Translations under genes and position numbers: made by a program
Shown here: one piece after another, positions 1-5,264 of the stretch
Numbering within the stretch: the first letter of the stretch is position 1
How the letters are laid out: every line of letters begins with the position of its first letter
Source: Chloroflexota bacterium
GTDB taxonomy: Bacteria > Chloroflexota > UBA6077 > JADZDV01
Length of the DNA: 5,265 nucleotides
Reading direction: 5' to 3'
Assembly: GCA_020850915.1 (NCBI GenBank)
Contig: JADZDV010000532.1
Span: 1-5,265 of the forward strand
The notes under the pieces: generated by a model
Databases searched by the model: none
Told to the model about the DNA's origin: nothing
Seen by the model: only the letters and a program-made list of their open reading frames with translations

Positions 1-1
1 C

Positions 2-901
2 TGGCCGCGCCTGGATCGGATTCAGGTCCCGGTCTACTTCGGCTGTCACTGGGCCTTTTGGAACCTCCACCTGCGCGGCGCCTTCTCCGGCTGGCAGGGC
101 ACTGGCAACATCGCGAAGCGCATGTTCATCGGCCCGGAAACGAGCCCACGGCGCCCGGTCGCCGAGTACCACGGCGAGGCGCTACGCTGGTACGACCACT
201 GGCTCAAGGGCATGGACACGGGCGTGCTCGACACGCCCCCCATCCAGCTCTGGATCCAGGGCGATGACATCTGGCGCACTGAGAGCGAGTGGCCGCTCGC
301 GCGCACCGAGTGGCGGCAGCTCTACCTGGGCGGTCCGTCCGGAGGGGTGGAGGGAACTCTGGACTGGACGGTCCAGAACGGCGGCGAGCAGACGTACGAG
401 ATGGTGCCGGACAGCCAGGACTGGGTCTGGGGTAAACCACGCCTCGTCTACCGCTCCGCGCCCGTGGACGAGCCGCTCGAAGTGACCGGGCCGCTCCAGC
501 TCGACCTCTGGCTAGCGTCGAGCGCGGCGGACACGGATCTCTTCGTCACGCTGTTTGACGAGGGCCCGGGCGGCTCCACGCGCGTGCTGACCAAGGGCTG
601 GCTGCGAGCCTCGCACCGCGCCATCGACCCCGCGCGGGGCCGCCCGAACCAGCCGTGGCATCCGCACACCAGCACCGAGCCGCTCACTCCTGGCCAGCCG
701 ACGCTCTTGCCCATCGAGATCATCTCTACCTGCAACGTCTTCCATCCCGGGCACCGCGTGCGGCTGGAGATCGGGAGCTGTGACAGCCTGGCGGAGAACC
801 CGTTCTGGTACCACCGCGGCCTGGTGAGCCCGGTGCGGAACACGGTGCTTGGAGGGGGCAGCCAGGCATCCGTCCTGCACGTGCCGGTGATCCCGCGCTA
901 G
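2..901 (+). CDS. CocE/NonD-type alpha/beta hydrolase, C-terminal part (5' end outside window)
   Basis: The frame is open from base 2 to a TAG at 899-901 and shows 299 residues of a protein that starts upstream. The first part (about residues 1-70) looks like the end of the alpha/beta-hydrolase domain of the PF02129 (CocE / X-Pro dipeptidyl-peptidase S15) family: the strand IQVPVYFG, then MFIGPE, then the characteristic EALRWYDHWLKGMDTG and PPIQLWIQG segments. From about residue 107 to the end (LYLGG onward) it matches the all-beta PepX_C/CocE C-terminal jelly-roll domain, ending with the typical HPGHRVRLEI segment and a short tail. Family members hydrolyse esters or amides such as cocaine, glutaryl-7-ACA or alpha-amino acid esters; the substrate here cannot be told. 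The nucleophilic serine lies outside the window. The loop that normally carries the catalytic aspartate reads GCHWAFW, with no acidic residue (see findings). Family assignment is firm, activity is not. Confidence 0.9.
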   Translation, partial: WPRLDRIQVPVYFGCHWAFWNLHLRGAFSGWQGTGNIAKRMFIGPETSPRRPVAEYHGEALRWYDHWLKGMDTGVLDTPPIQLWIQGDDIWRTESEWPLARTEWRQLYLGGPSGGVEGTLDWTVQNGGEQTYEMVPDSQDWVWGKPRLVYRSAPVDEPLEVTGPLQLDLWLASSAADTDLFVTLFDEGPGGSTRVLTKGWLRASHRAIDPARGRPNQPWHPHTSTEPLTPGQPTLLPIEIISTCNVFHPGHRVRLEIGSCDSLAENPFWYHRGLVSPVRNTVLGGGSQASVLHVPVIPR

Positions 902-931
902 CGCGGAGCCACCGGCCTGACAGAAAACGCT

Positions 932-959
932 GACCTCGTGCGGCAAGGGGCGCGAGGTC
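932..959 (+). terminator. Hairpin downstream of the hydrolase gene, possible terminator without U-tract
   Basis: Arms 932-941 (GACCTCGTGC) and 950-959 (GCGCGAGGTC) pair over 10 bp with one G-U wobble and an 8-base loop. It begins 30 bases after the hydrolase stop codon. It is followed at once by a second small inverted repeat, GGCGT (960-964) with ACGCC (971-975). No run of T follows, so it is not a classical intrinsic terminator. Its position suggests transcript-end formation or 3'-end protection, which is inference. Confidence 0.4.
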
Positions 960-1085
960 GGCGTCCAGGCACGCCTTGCGAGGCACCGCCAAGTGGCGAT
1001 ACCGTTACTGGATGGTCCGCCAGGACCTGGTCGGGCAAGGGGAGGAGACGCGTCATATCTAGAGCTTTCAGACTGTGATCGGGTG

Positions 1086-1100
1086 GCGGGCGACGCCCGC
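1086..1100. repeat. Perfect GC palindrome upstream of the NYN gene
   Basis: GCGGGCG (1086-1092), a central A, then CGCCCGC (1094-1100) form a perfect 7+7 inverted repeat about 70 bases before the chosen start of the NYN gene. As RNA it would fold as a 6-bp stem with a GAC triloop; as DNA it could be an operator-like site. The rest of the 902-1169 gap has no recognisable promoter: an AT-richer patch at about 1053-1073 is the only local change in composition. Confidence 0.4.
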
Positions 1101-1159
1101 GCATCAAACCTTCCAGTATCGAGCTACAAGTCCATCCTGACGGCCGCTGGCCCGCTCCA

Positions 1160-1164
1160 GGGAG
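1160..1164 (+). promoter_or_regulatory. Ribosome binding site deciding the NYN start
   Basis: GGGAG ends 5 bases before the GTG at 1170. It supports this start over the upstream GTG at 993, whose extra 59 residues show no family resemblance and have a Gly/Pro/Arg-rich, non-coding character. Confidence 0.6.
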
Positions 1165-1169
1165 ATACC

Positions 1170-1952
1170 GTGTCTGACACCGAAGAAGTAGCTCTCTTTG
1201 TCGATTGGGAGAACATTCGCTATTCCATGCTCAACCTGCACGGGCAGGAGCCAGATCCCAGCAAGATGCGGGACAAGGCGCTGAAGTACGGCTCGCTCGT
1301 CGTGGCAAAGGCCTACGCAGACTTCTCCGAGCATGAGGGCACGCGCCGGCGACTCGATGTGGCCGGCATCGAGGCGGAAGACTACCCGCTGAAGCTCGCG
1401 AACGGACGACGTCAGAGCTCGGCGGATATCCACATGGTGATCGACATCATCGACACCGTCCTGGATCGGCCCCAGGTCAGAACGTTCATTCTGATGACCG
1501 GCGACCGCGATTTCATTCGTATCGCTGCTCGTCTTCGCAACCGCTTCGGCAAGTCCGTCGTGATCTCAGGCGTTCCCGGCTCGCTCAGCCACGATCTCGT
1601 CCAAGCCAGCACGATCGACGACCCACTGGAAGTCTCGACAGCCAGAGATCGTGACCTCGACCTGATCCGGAAGATCGACTACTACGAGAAGACCCGCCAC
1701 GAGGGTTTCCACCCCACGTTCAGCAATTTGACGCGCTTCCTGCAGCACCCGGTCAACCATCAGATGATCGACCCGAACTTCGTTCAGTCCAAACTGAGCC
1801 AGTTCGTTGCCGAGGGCGTTCTCCAGCGCGAGGTCATCGAGACCGAGCTGGGCAGGGAGCTGACCGTCACCCGACTCAACCGCGACCATCCGCTCGTCGT
1901 GGACGCCCTGCTGCCGGTTGAGCAATGGGATGGCGAATTAGTCGAGCGCTAG
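1170..1952 (+). CDS. NYN-domain (PIN-like, LabA/DUF88-type) protein with C-terminal winged-helix-like region
   Basis: A 260-aa protein starting at GTG 1170 behind GGGAG. Residues about 7-150 form an NYN domain: VALFVDWENI (Asp12, Asn15), then SSADIHMVIDIID (Asp86) and the hallmark FILMTGDRDF (Asp112, Asp114), followed by GKSVVISG. These acidic residues are those that bind Mg2+ in PIN/NYN nucleases, so an intact RNase active site is predicted. Residues about 160-245 are a separate part (IRKIDYYEKTRHEGFHPTFSNLTRFL, then a helix, FVAEGVLQREVIETELGRELTVTRLN) that reads like a winged helix, with a helix-turn-helix and a two-strand wing. It may recognise nucleic acid. No signal peptide or membrane segment is visible, so it is cytoplasmic. 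The target RNA is unknown and no toxin-antitoxin partner is adjacent. LabA-type roles in circadian output are known for cyanobacterial relatives only. The domain call is firm; the winged helix is inferred from pattern. Confidence 0.9.
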   Translation: MSDTEEVALFVDWENIRYSMLNLHGQEPDPSKMRDKALKYGSLVVAKAYADFSEHEGTRRRLDVAGIEAEDYPLKLANGRRQSSADIHMVIDIIDTVLDRPQVRTFILMTGDRDFIRIAARLRNRFGKSVVISGVPGSLSHDLVQASTIDDPLEVSTARDRDLDLIRKIDYYEKTRHEGFHPTFSNLTRFLQHPVNHQMIDPNFVQSKLSQFVAEGVLQREVIETELGRELTVTRLNRDHPLVVDALLPVEQWDGELVER

Positions 1953-2008
1953 CGTGGGCAGTGCGTAGCCGCTCAGCTAGCGTCCTGGGCGACGACCAGA
2001 AGAGATAA

Positions 2009-2052
2009 GCGTTGGACCGACTGGCGAGGAGGGTCACCAGGCGGCCCAACGC
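2009..2052 (+). other. Strong long hairpin after the NYN gene
   Basis: Arms 2009-2024 and 2037-2052 are each 16 bases and pair at 14 positions (mismatches at 2016 and 2020), around a 12-base loop at 2025-2036. The outer seven pairs (GCGTTGG with CCAACGC) are perfect. It sits 57 bases after the NYN stop codon and 227 bases before the next start. It is not followed by a T-run, so it is a weak terminator candidate. It could instead be part of a structured RNA together with the next hairpin. I matched it to no known riboswitch or ncRNA class. Confidence 0.5.
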
Positions 2053-2062
2053 GAGGGGGGTT

Positions 2063-2096
2063 GCGGGTCTCACCCCTGGACGGTAGGAGTGCCCGC
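2063..2096 (+). other. Second hairpin, with possible competing fold
   Basis: GCGGG (2063-2067) pairs with CCCGC (2092-2096). CACCCCT (2071-2077) pairs with AGGAGTG (2085-2091) with one mismatch. There is a 3-base bulge (2068-2070) and a 7-base loop (2078-2084). A modest pyrimidine stretch, CTTTCGCTTC, follows, so it may act as a terminator. The segment AGGGG at 2054-2058 can instead pair with CCCCT at 2073-2077, which would break this hairpin. The remaining 180 bases to the MBL start (about 2099-2278) show nothing I can name apart from the promoter candidate. Confidence 0.45.
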
Positions 2097-2240
2097 CTTT
2101 CGCTTCGACCCTTCATCTGGTCTTGGTCGTTACGCCAGGACGTCGTGCACGATGCGTGCCAGTTCCCCACGCCGTTGGCGCCTCGTCGCCGTGATGCTCC
2201 AGCCCGCCGCGCAGCGCCTTCCGGGCCAACGGAAACCGCT

Positions 2241-2271
2241 TTGGACGCCGACCGTCGGCTCCCGCTACGCT
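2241..2271 (+). promoter_or_regulatory. Candidate promoter giving a leaderless MBL-hydrolase transcript
   Basis: TTGGAC (2241-2246) and TACGCT (2266-2271) resemble -35 and -10 boxes with a long 19-base spacer. The -10-like box ends 7 bases before the ATG at 2279, so transcription would begin at or very near the start codon. This fits the lack of any purine-rich Shine-Dalgarno sequence before this gene. The boxes are imperfect and the call is tentative. Confidence 0.3.
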
Positions 2272-2278
2272 AGCCCGT

Positions 2279-3040
2279 ATGCGTGTGATCCTCCTCGGGA
2301 CTGGCACGTCGCACGGCGTGCCGGTCATCGGCTGCAACTGCTCCGTGTGCACCTCGCCAGACCAGCGCAACCGGCGGACCCGCTCGTCCTGCGCCGTGCA
2401 GCTCAACGGAGCGACGATCCTGCTCGACACAGCCACGGAGCTGCGGCTCCAGGCGCTTGCCAGCGGCATCCATCGGGTGGACACCATCCTCTACACCCAT
2501 TTCCACGCCGACCACGTCAGCGGCATCGACGACGTGAAGGCGTTCAACACGGTGCTGCGGGGTCCGGTGCCCTGCTACGGCAACGCATCCACCTACGAGT
2601 CGCTCCAGCAACGGTACGACTTCGCCCTGGCCGGAACGCCCTGGATCGGCGCCAGTCCCCATCTCGCCTACACTGTCATGGACGAACCGTTCGAGCTGTT
2701 CGGCGCGCCCGTCACGCCGGTAGTCCTGCAGCACGGCCGCATCGAGAGTCACGGCTGGCGGATTGGCGATATGGCCTACTTGACCGATACGAACGGGATT
2801 CCGCCTGCCTCGATGGAGCTGCTACGTGGCCTGGACCTGATGATCGTCGACGGCCTGCGCTTCAAGCCGCACCCCACGCACTTCACCATTAGCCAGGCGA
2901 TCGCGGTCATCCAGGAGCTCAAGCCGCGCAAGGCGCTGTTGACCCATCTCACCCACGACGTAGAGTTCAGCTCCACGACCGCCAGCCTGCCGCCAGACAT
3001 CGGCCTCGCCTACGACGGTCTCGTGATCGATCTGCCCTGA
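2279..3040 (+). CDS. PhnP-like MBL-fold metallo-hydrolase (COG1235-type)
   Basis: A 253-aa protein of full family length. The N-terminus MRVILLGTGTSHGVPVIGCNC starts as in PhnP, so ATG 2279 is well supported despite having no Shine-Dalgarno. The metal ligands of the metallo-beta-lactamase fold are all present: THFHADH (His74, His76, Asp78, His79), His152, Asp170 in YLTDTNG, and His201 or His223/His226 in LLTHLTHD. Cys19, Cys21 and Cys24 match the CxCxxC cluster that, with a late histidine, holds the structural zinc in PhnP. PhnP is a phosphodiesterase that opens 5-phosphoribosyl 1,2-cyclic phosphate in C-P lyase phosphonate use. No phn genes are visible here, so a general cyclic-phosphate or phosphodiester hydrolase is a safer call than PhnP itself. 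It is cytoplasmic, with no signal peptide. It appears monocistronic, since both flanking gaps are long. Confidence 0.92.
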   Translation: MRVILLGTGTSHGVPVIGCNCSVCTSPDQRNRRTRSSCAVQLNGATILLDTATELRLQALASGIHRVDTILYTHFHADHVSGIDDVKAFNTVLRGPVPCYGNASTYESLQQRYDFALAGTPWIGASPHLAYTVMDEPFELFGAPVTPVVLQHGRIESHGWRIGDMAYLTDTNGIPPASMELLRGLDLMIVDGLRFKPHPTHFTISQAIAVIQELKPRKALLTHLTHDVEFSSTTASLPPDIGLAYDGLVIDLP

Positions 3041-3083
3041 TCCCCGCCGCCGACCCCTGAACCGCGCGACCGGCCGCCTGCTG

Positions 3084-3121
3084 GTTCGTCTTCTCTGTGG
3101 AGCGCTCAGCGCGCATGCAAC
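3084..3121 (+). repeat. 38-bp direct repeat, copy 1
   Basis: The repeat begins GTTCGTCTTCTCTGTGG and ends GCGCATGCAAC. It differs from copy 2 (3159-3196) at one position only, C3107 against A3182. Inside it, GCGCT (3102-3106) and AGCGC (3108-3112) form a perfect 5+5 inverted repeat, and the variable base is its exact centre. It lies 43 bases after the MBL-hydrolase stop codon. Confidence 0.9.
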
Positions 3122-3158
3122 TGGGGTTGCCGAAGAAGGACCGGTTGCCGGAGAGAAC

Positions 3159-3196
3159 GTTCGTCTTCTCTGTGGAGCGCTAAGCGCGCATGCAAC
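3159..3196 (+). repeat. 38-bp direct repeat, copy 2
   Basis: This copy is 37/38 identical to copy 1 and starts exactly 75 bases after it. It has the same internal palindrome, at 3177-3181 and 3183-3187. The 37 bases between the copies (3122-3158) contain their own short near-repeat: GGTTGCCGAAGA at 3125-3136 and GGTTGCCGGAGA at 3143-3154. No third copy is found one period upstream or downstream. This copy abuts the palindrome and -10-like box before the small ORF. Confidence 0.9.
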
Positions 3197-3200
3197 CGAT

Positions 3201-3220
3201 TGTAGAATGGGTGTTCTACA
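3201..3220 (+). promoter_or_regulatory. Perfect palindrome overlapping a -10-like box (operator candidate)
   Basis: TGTAGAA (3201-3207) and TTCTACA (3214-3220) are perfect 7-base inverted arms around TGGGTG. TAGAAT (3203-3208) within it differs from the -10 consensus TATAAT at one base; no good -35 box lies 16-18 bases upstream. An AT-rich symmetrical site in GC-rich surroundings, 27 bases before the start of the small membrane ORF, is the arrangement expected of a repressor operator on a promoter. A hairpin follows: CGCGGC (3223-3228) with GCCGCG (3236-3241), with GAGGAA exposed in and next to its loop. Confidence 0.4.
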
Positions 3221-3246
3221 GACGCGGCCGAGGAAGCCGCGGTAGC

Positions 3247-3390
3247 ATGGCCGCTGCCGGCCTGATGGCGGCAAGGTGGACGGACTTCAAGAGCATGAAG
3301 TGGCCAGATGGACTTTTCGCCCGTGTGCTCCTCGTCGTAGCCGGGGCAACCGTGTTCTCAGCCGTACTGATCGCCCTCGGCAGCGCCTGA
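3247..3390 (+). CDS. Probable small single-pass membrane protein (47 aa)
   Basis: The frame from ATG 3247 encodes 47 residues: a short basic/amphipathic head (about 1-22), then one strongly hydrophobic segment, LFARVLLVVAGATVFSAVLI (about residues 23-42), and a tiny ALGSA tail. It ends in tandem in-frame stops, TGA at 3388-3390 and TAA at 3391-3393. The start at 3247 is preferred because GAGGAA (3230-3235) lies 11 bases upstream. ATG 3265 (41 aa) and ATG 3295 (31 aa, starting MKWPDGLF) keep the membrane helix and are possible. The arginine before the helix and almost no charge after it predict an N-in orientation. I recognise no family. Support comes from the clean membrane helix, double stop and upstream operator-like site; the short length leaves chance possible. 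Confidence 0.45.
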   Translation: MAAAGLMAARWTDFKSMKWPDGLFARVLLVVAGATVFSAVLIALGSA

Positions 3391-3453
3391 TAAGCCCTGT
3401 CAGCCGAGCAGCCCCCGTTCGTTGGACAGCCCCGGTCAGGCCAACGGCCCTTC

Positions 3454-3523
3454 TCAGCCCCATGACCCCCGGTCGGCCCGATGACCCCCGGTCGGCCCGA
3501 AGACAAGAGGGCGATGGGGCTGA
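3454..3523. repeat. 10-bp inverted repeat enclosing a 19-bp tandem duplication; bidirectional terminator candidate
   Basis: TCAGCCCCAT (3454-3463) and ATGGGGCTGA (3514-3523) are perfect inverted arms. Between and overlapping the left arm are two identical head-to-tail copies of ATGACCCCCGGTCGGCCCG (3462-3480 and 3481-3499). A further stem, CGTTGG (3420-3425) with CCAACG (3441-3446), lies just left. The region separates the convergent small ORF and YfhO-family gene, where a terminator serving both strands would be expected. There is no T-run on either side. Confidence 0.55.
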
Positions 3524-3557
3524 TCGCTCAACGGGGCGTGGGGGCATTGCGCGCACC

Positions 3558-5264
3558 CTATTCGTTCGGTGGCCTGCGCCGAAGTCGCGCACCCCAGATG
3601 AAGACCGCCAGACAGAAGATCCCCGTCGCGATGCTGAGCGCCAGGCCAAGGCGCCAGGAGAGCGGGTCGAACACCATGACGACGTCGTGCTCGCCGGGCG
3701 GTAAGCCGACGCCGCGGCCGAGGAAGTTCGCGATGTAGACGGGCGCCTCGCGTCCGTCTACGTAAGCTCGCCAGCCCCGGTGGTAGGCGTCGCTCAATAC
3801 CAGCACACCAGGGCCGGTGGCGTGCATCTCCAGGCGCGTTGGGGAGCGATCGACGACTGGCACGGCGGTTGGGGACGGAAGCGCGCCTGGTCCCTGGTCA
3901 GGCTCCTGCGTCGCGGCGACCGGCACGTCGTCGAACGGCCCCTCCTCCAGCACCGCCTGGCGACGCGGCTCGAATGGCCGCAGCGCCATCCGCGCGATCG
4001 CCGTCTCGGACTGCCGTGTCGGACGGACCAGCGCCTCCGGCACCACGAACGCGCGTGGATAGGCCGCCAGGTTGCGATAGACGGTCGCGTAGTCATCGCG
4101 GTAGACCTGCTCGTACTTGGTCTTGTCCTCTTCGAACAGCGAGCGCACGCGCCCGTCCGGCGAGACCAGGCCGAGCCCCAAGAGCCAGAGATACCCCTCC
4201 CGCACGACGACGCGGACCGAGATGTCGCGCACGCGGAACGGAGTGGCAATCGTGGATCGCGCCTCGTAGATGTTCGAGGTGAACGCCAGGCCGCTTGGCG
4301 TGCTGTCCTGCCGGGTCGCGCCGACAAAGGCGCGCTCGTGAGCGGCCAGCGGCCGAACGTCCAGGCGGTCGATGGCATGCTCCGACGTCTCGACGCCAGC
4401 TCGCAGGGGGATGGTCGTCTGCTCGCCGTTCTCGCCAGTCAGGGTGATCTCCGCAACCGTCTCGCCCTGGGGCACGGTCACGGCGTTCGCCAGCGCGCTC
4501 AGGATGCGTACTTCGGAGGTCAGGAACGGCTCGACACGATAGGTCTCGCGCCCGGTCGGATTGCCAGCTCCGCCGCTCAGCAGCAGCTCGAACGGCCGGT
4601 ACGCCGTGCCGTCGACGAGCGCCACGTCCCAGTGGCGCGTCTGGCCGACGAAGTACCTCCCGCCCCACAGGTCGAGCAGCACGTTTGCCTGCCGATCGAC
4701 GCTGTTGGCGTACTCCCAGTGCCGCTGACTCTCCAGCGAGCTGTAGCCCCATAGCTCCCAGACCCTGGCCGTCGCCAGGCGGTTCGGCTCGAGCGCCGAG
4801 AGGGCCGGCTCCACCCACACCCGCTCGCCCGGCGGCAGGCTCGCGAGGAAGCTGCCCACGGGCGGCAGGCGCGAGATGTCCTGCAGGGACGCCTTTGGAT
4901 GGTAGTCCAGGCCGAAGACCACGAGGTCCACCGCGAGCAGCGTGGCCAGTCCCAGCCCGGCCAGTCGACTCCAGCGCACCCGGAACGCCGCCACGAGCAG
5001 GAGCGCCGCGGACAGCACGAGCAGCGCCAGGCTGAACGCCGTCTTGGGGTTCGTCAGGCTCAGGCTGTAGAGCAGCCCCTGGTAGACCTGGTACGGCTCC
5101 ATGTCCGGGTTCTCGTGCCGTAGCGACAGGTAGTGCAGCAGGGCCATCTGCTGCCCCCAGCCGGCATCCGCGAGGTAGCTGTCACGCAGCTGCAGGCCGC
5201 GCTGGACCAGCCTGGCCGTTCCCACAAGCGTGGCGACGCCCACCGCCCCGAACGCCAGGCGCGA
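3558..5264 (-). CDS. YfhO-family polytopic membrane protein, C-terminal part (5' end outside window)
   Basis: On the minus strand the frame is open from the window edge to a TAG at 3558-3560, giving 568 visible residues; the true start lies beyond 5265. Visible residues about 1-17 are the end of one membrane segment; helices follow at about 75-94 (TAFSLALLVLSAALLLVAAF) and 101-119 (LAGLGLATLLAVDLVVFGL). A long extracytoplasmic region of mixed beta character follows, with a Pro-rich linker at about 448-475. The C-terminus has the YfhO hallmark LVLSDAYHRGWRAYVDG, then GVGLPPGEHDVVMVFDP, a last helix at about 539-559, and the basic tail RLRRRPPNE. YfhO is a GT-C-like membrane protein needed for lipoteichoic acid glycosylation in Firmicutes; relatives in other phyla are of unknown substrate. 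A role in lipid-linked sugar transfer to the envelope is inference. Confidence 0.88.
   Translation of the reverse strand, partial: SRLAFGAVGVATLVGTARLVQRGLQLRDSYLADAGWGQQMALLHYLSLRHENPDMEPYQVYQGLLYSLSLTNPKTAFSLALLVLSAALLLVAAFRVRWSRLAGLGLATLLAVDLVVFGLDYHPKASLQDISRLPPVGSFLASLPPGERVWVEPALSALEPNRLATARVWELWGYSSLESQRHWEYANSVDRQANVLLDLWGGRYFVGQTRHWDVALVDGTAYRPFELLLSGGAGNPTGRETYRVEPFLTSEVRILSALANAVTVPQGETVAEITLTGENGEQTTIPLRAGVETSEHAIDRLDVRPLAAHERAFVGATRQDSTPSGLAFTSNIYEARSTIATPFRVRDISVRVVVREGYLWLLGLGLVSPDGRVRSLFEEDKTKYEQVYRDDYATVYRNLAAYPRAFVVPEALVRPTRQSETAIARMALRPFEPRRQAVLEEGPFDDVPVAATQEPDQGPGALPSPTAVPVVDRSPTRLEMHATGPGVLVLSDAYHRGWRAYVDGREAPVYIANFLGRGVGLPPGEHDVVMVFDPLSWRLGLALSIATGIFCLAVFIWGARLRRRPPNE

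Noticed and set aside
993..1169. N-terminal extension of the NYN protein from GTG 993
   Set aside because: The extra 59 residues have no family resemblance and no ribosome binding site, and they cover two inverted repeats; GTG 1170 has GGGAG at 5-base spacing and places the first NYN strand near the N-terminus.
893..1955. Shared palindromic stop context CGCTAGCG at the ends of the hydrolase and NYN genes
   Set aside because: Both genes end in an Arg codon CGC followed by TAG and then CG; with this base composition the octamer is an easy coincidence.
2009..2096. T-box or other known riboswitch
   Set aside because: No T-box core sequence, specifier loop or other class-defining conserved motif could be found; the downstream gene is not a typical target.
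2089..2892. 267-codon + strand open frame overlapping the MBL-hydrolase
   Set aside because: It overlaps the MBL gene in another frame, is rich in Arg/Pro/His/Ala and lacks any motif; the MBL frame has all metal ligands.
3084..3196. CRISPR array (38-base repeats, 37-base spacer, GTT...AAC ends)
   Set aside because: There are only two repeat units, no third copy one period to either side, no AT-rich leader and no cas genes; the spacer itself contains an internal near-repeat, unlike acquired spacers. I report it as a direct repeat only.
2822..3274. Minus-strand open frame containing a 25-codon-spaced peptide repeat (ACALSAPQRRRT twice)
   Set aside because: The peptide repeat is only the translation of the 38-bp DNA repeats, and half the frame is antisense to the MBL gene.
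3780..4754. Long 324-codon open frame on the + strand opposite the YfhO-family gene
   Set aside because: Its product is Arg/Gly/Ala-rich without domain pattern, as expected for the antisense of a GC-rich gene; the minus frame has clear membrane helices and the YfhO C-terminal signature.
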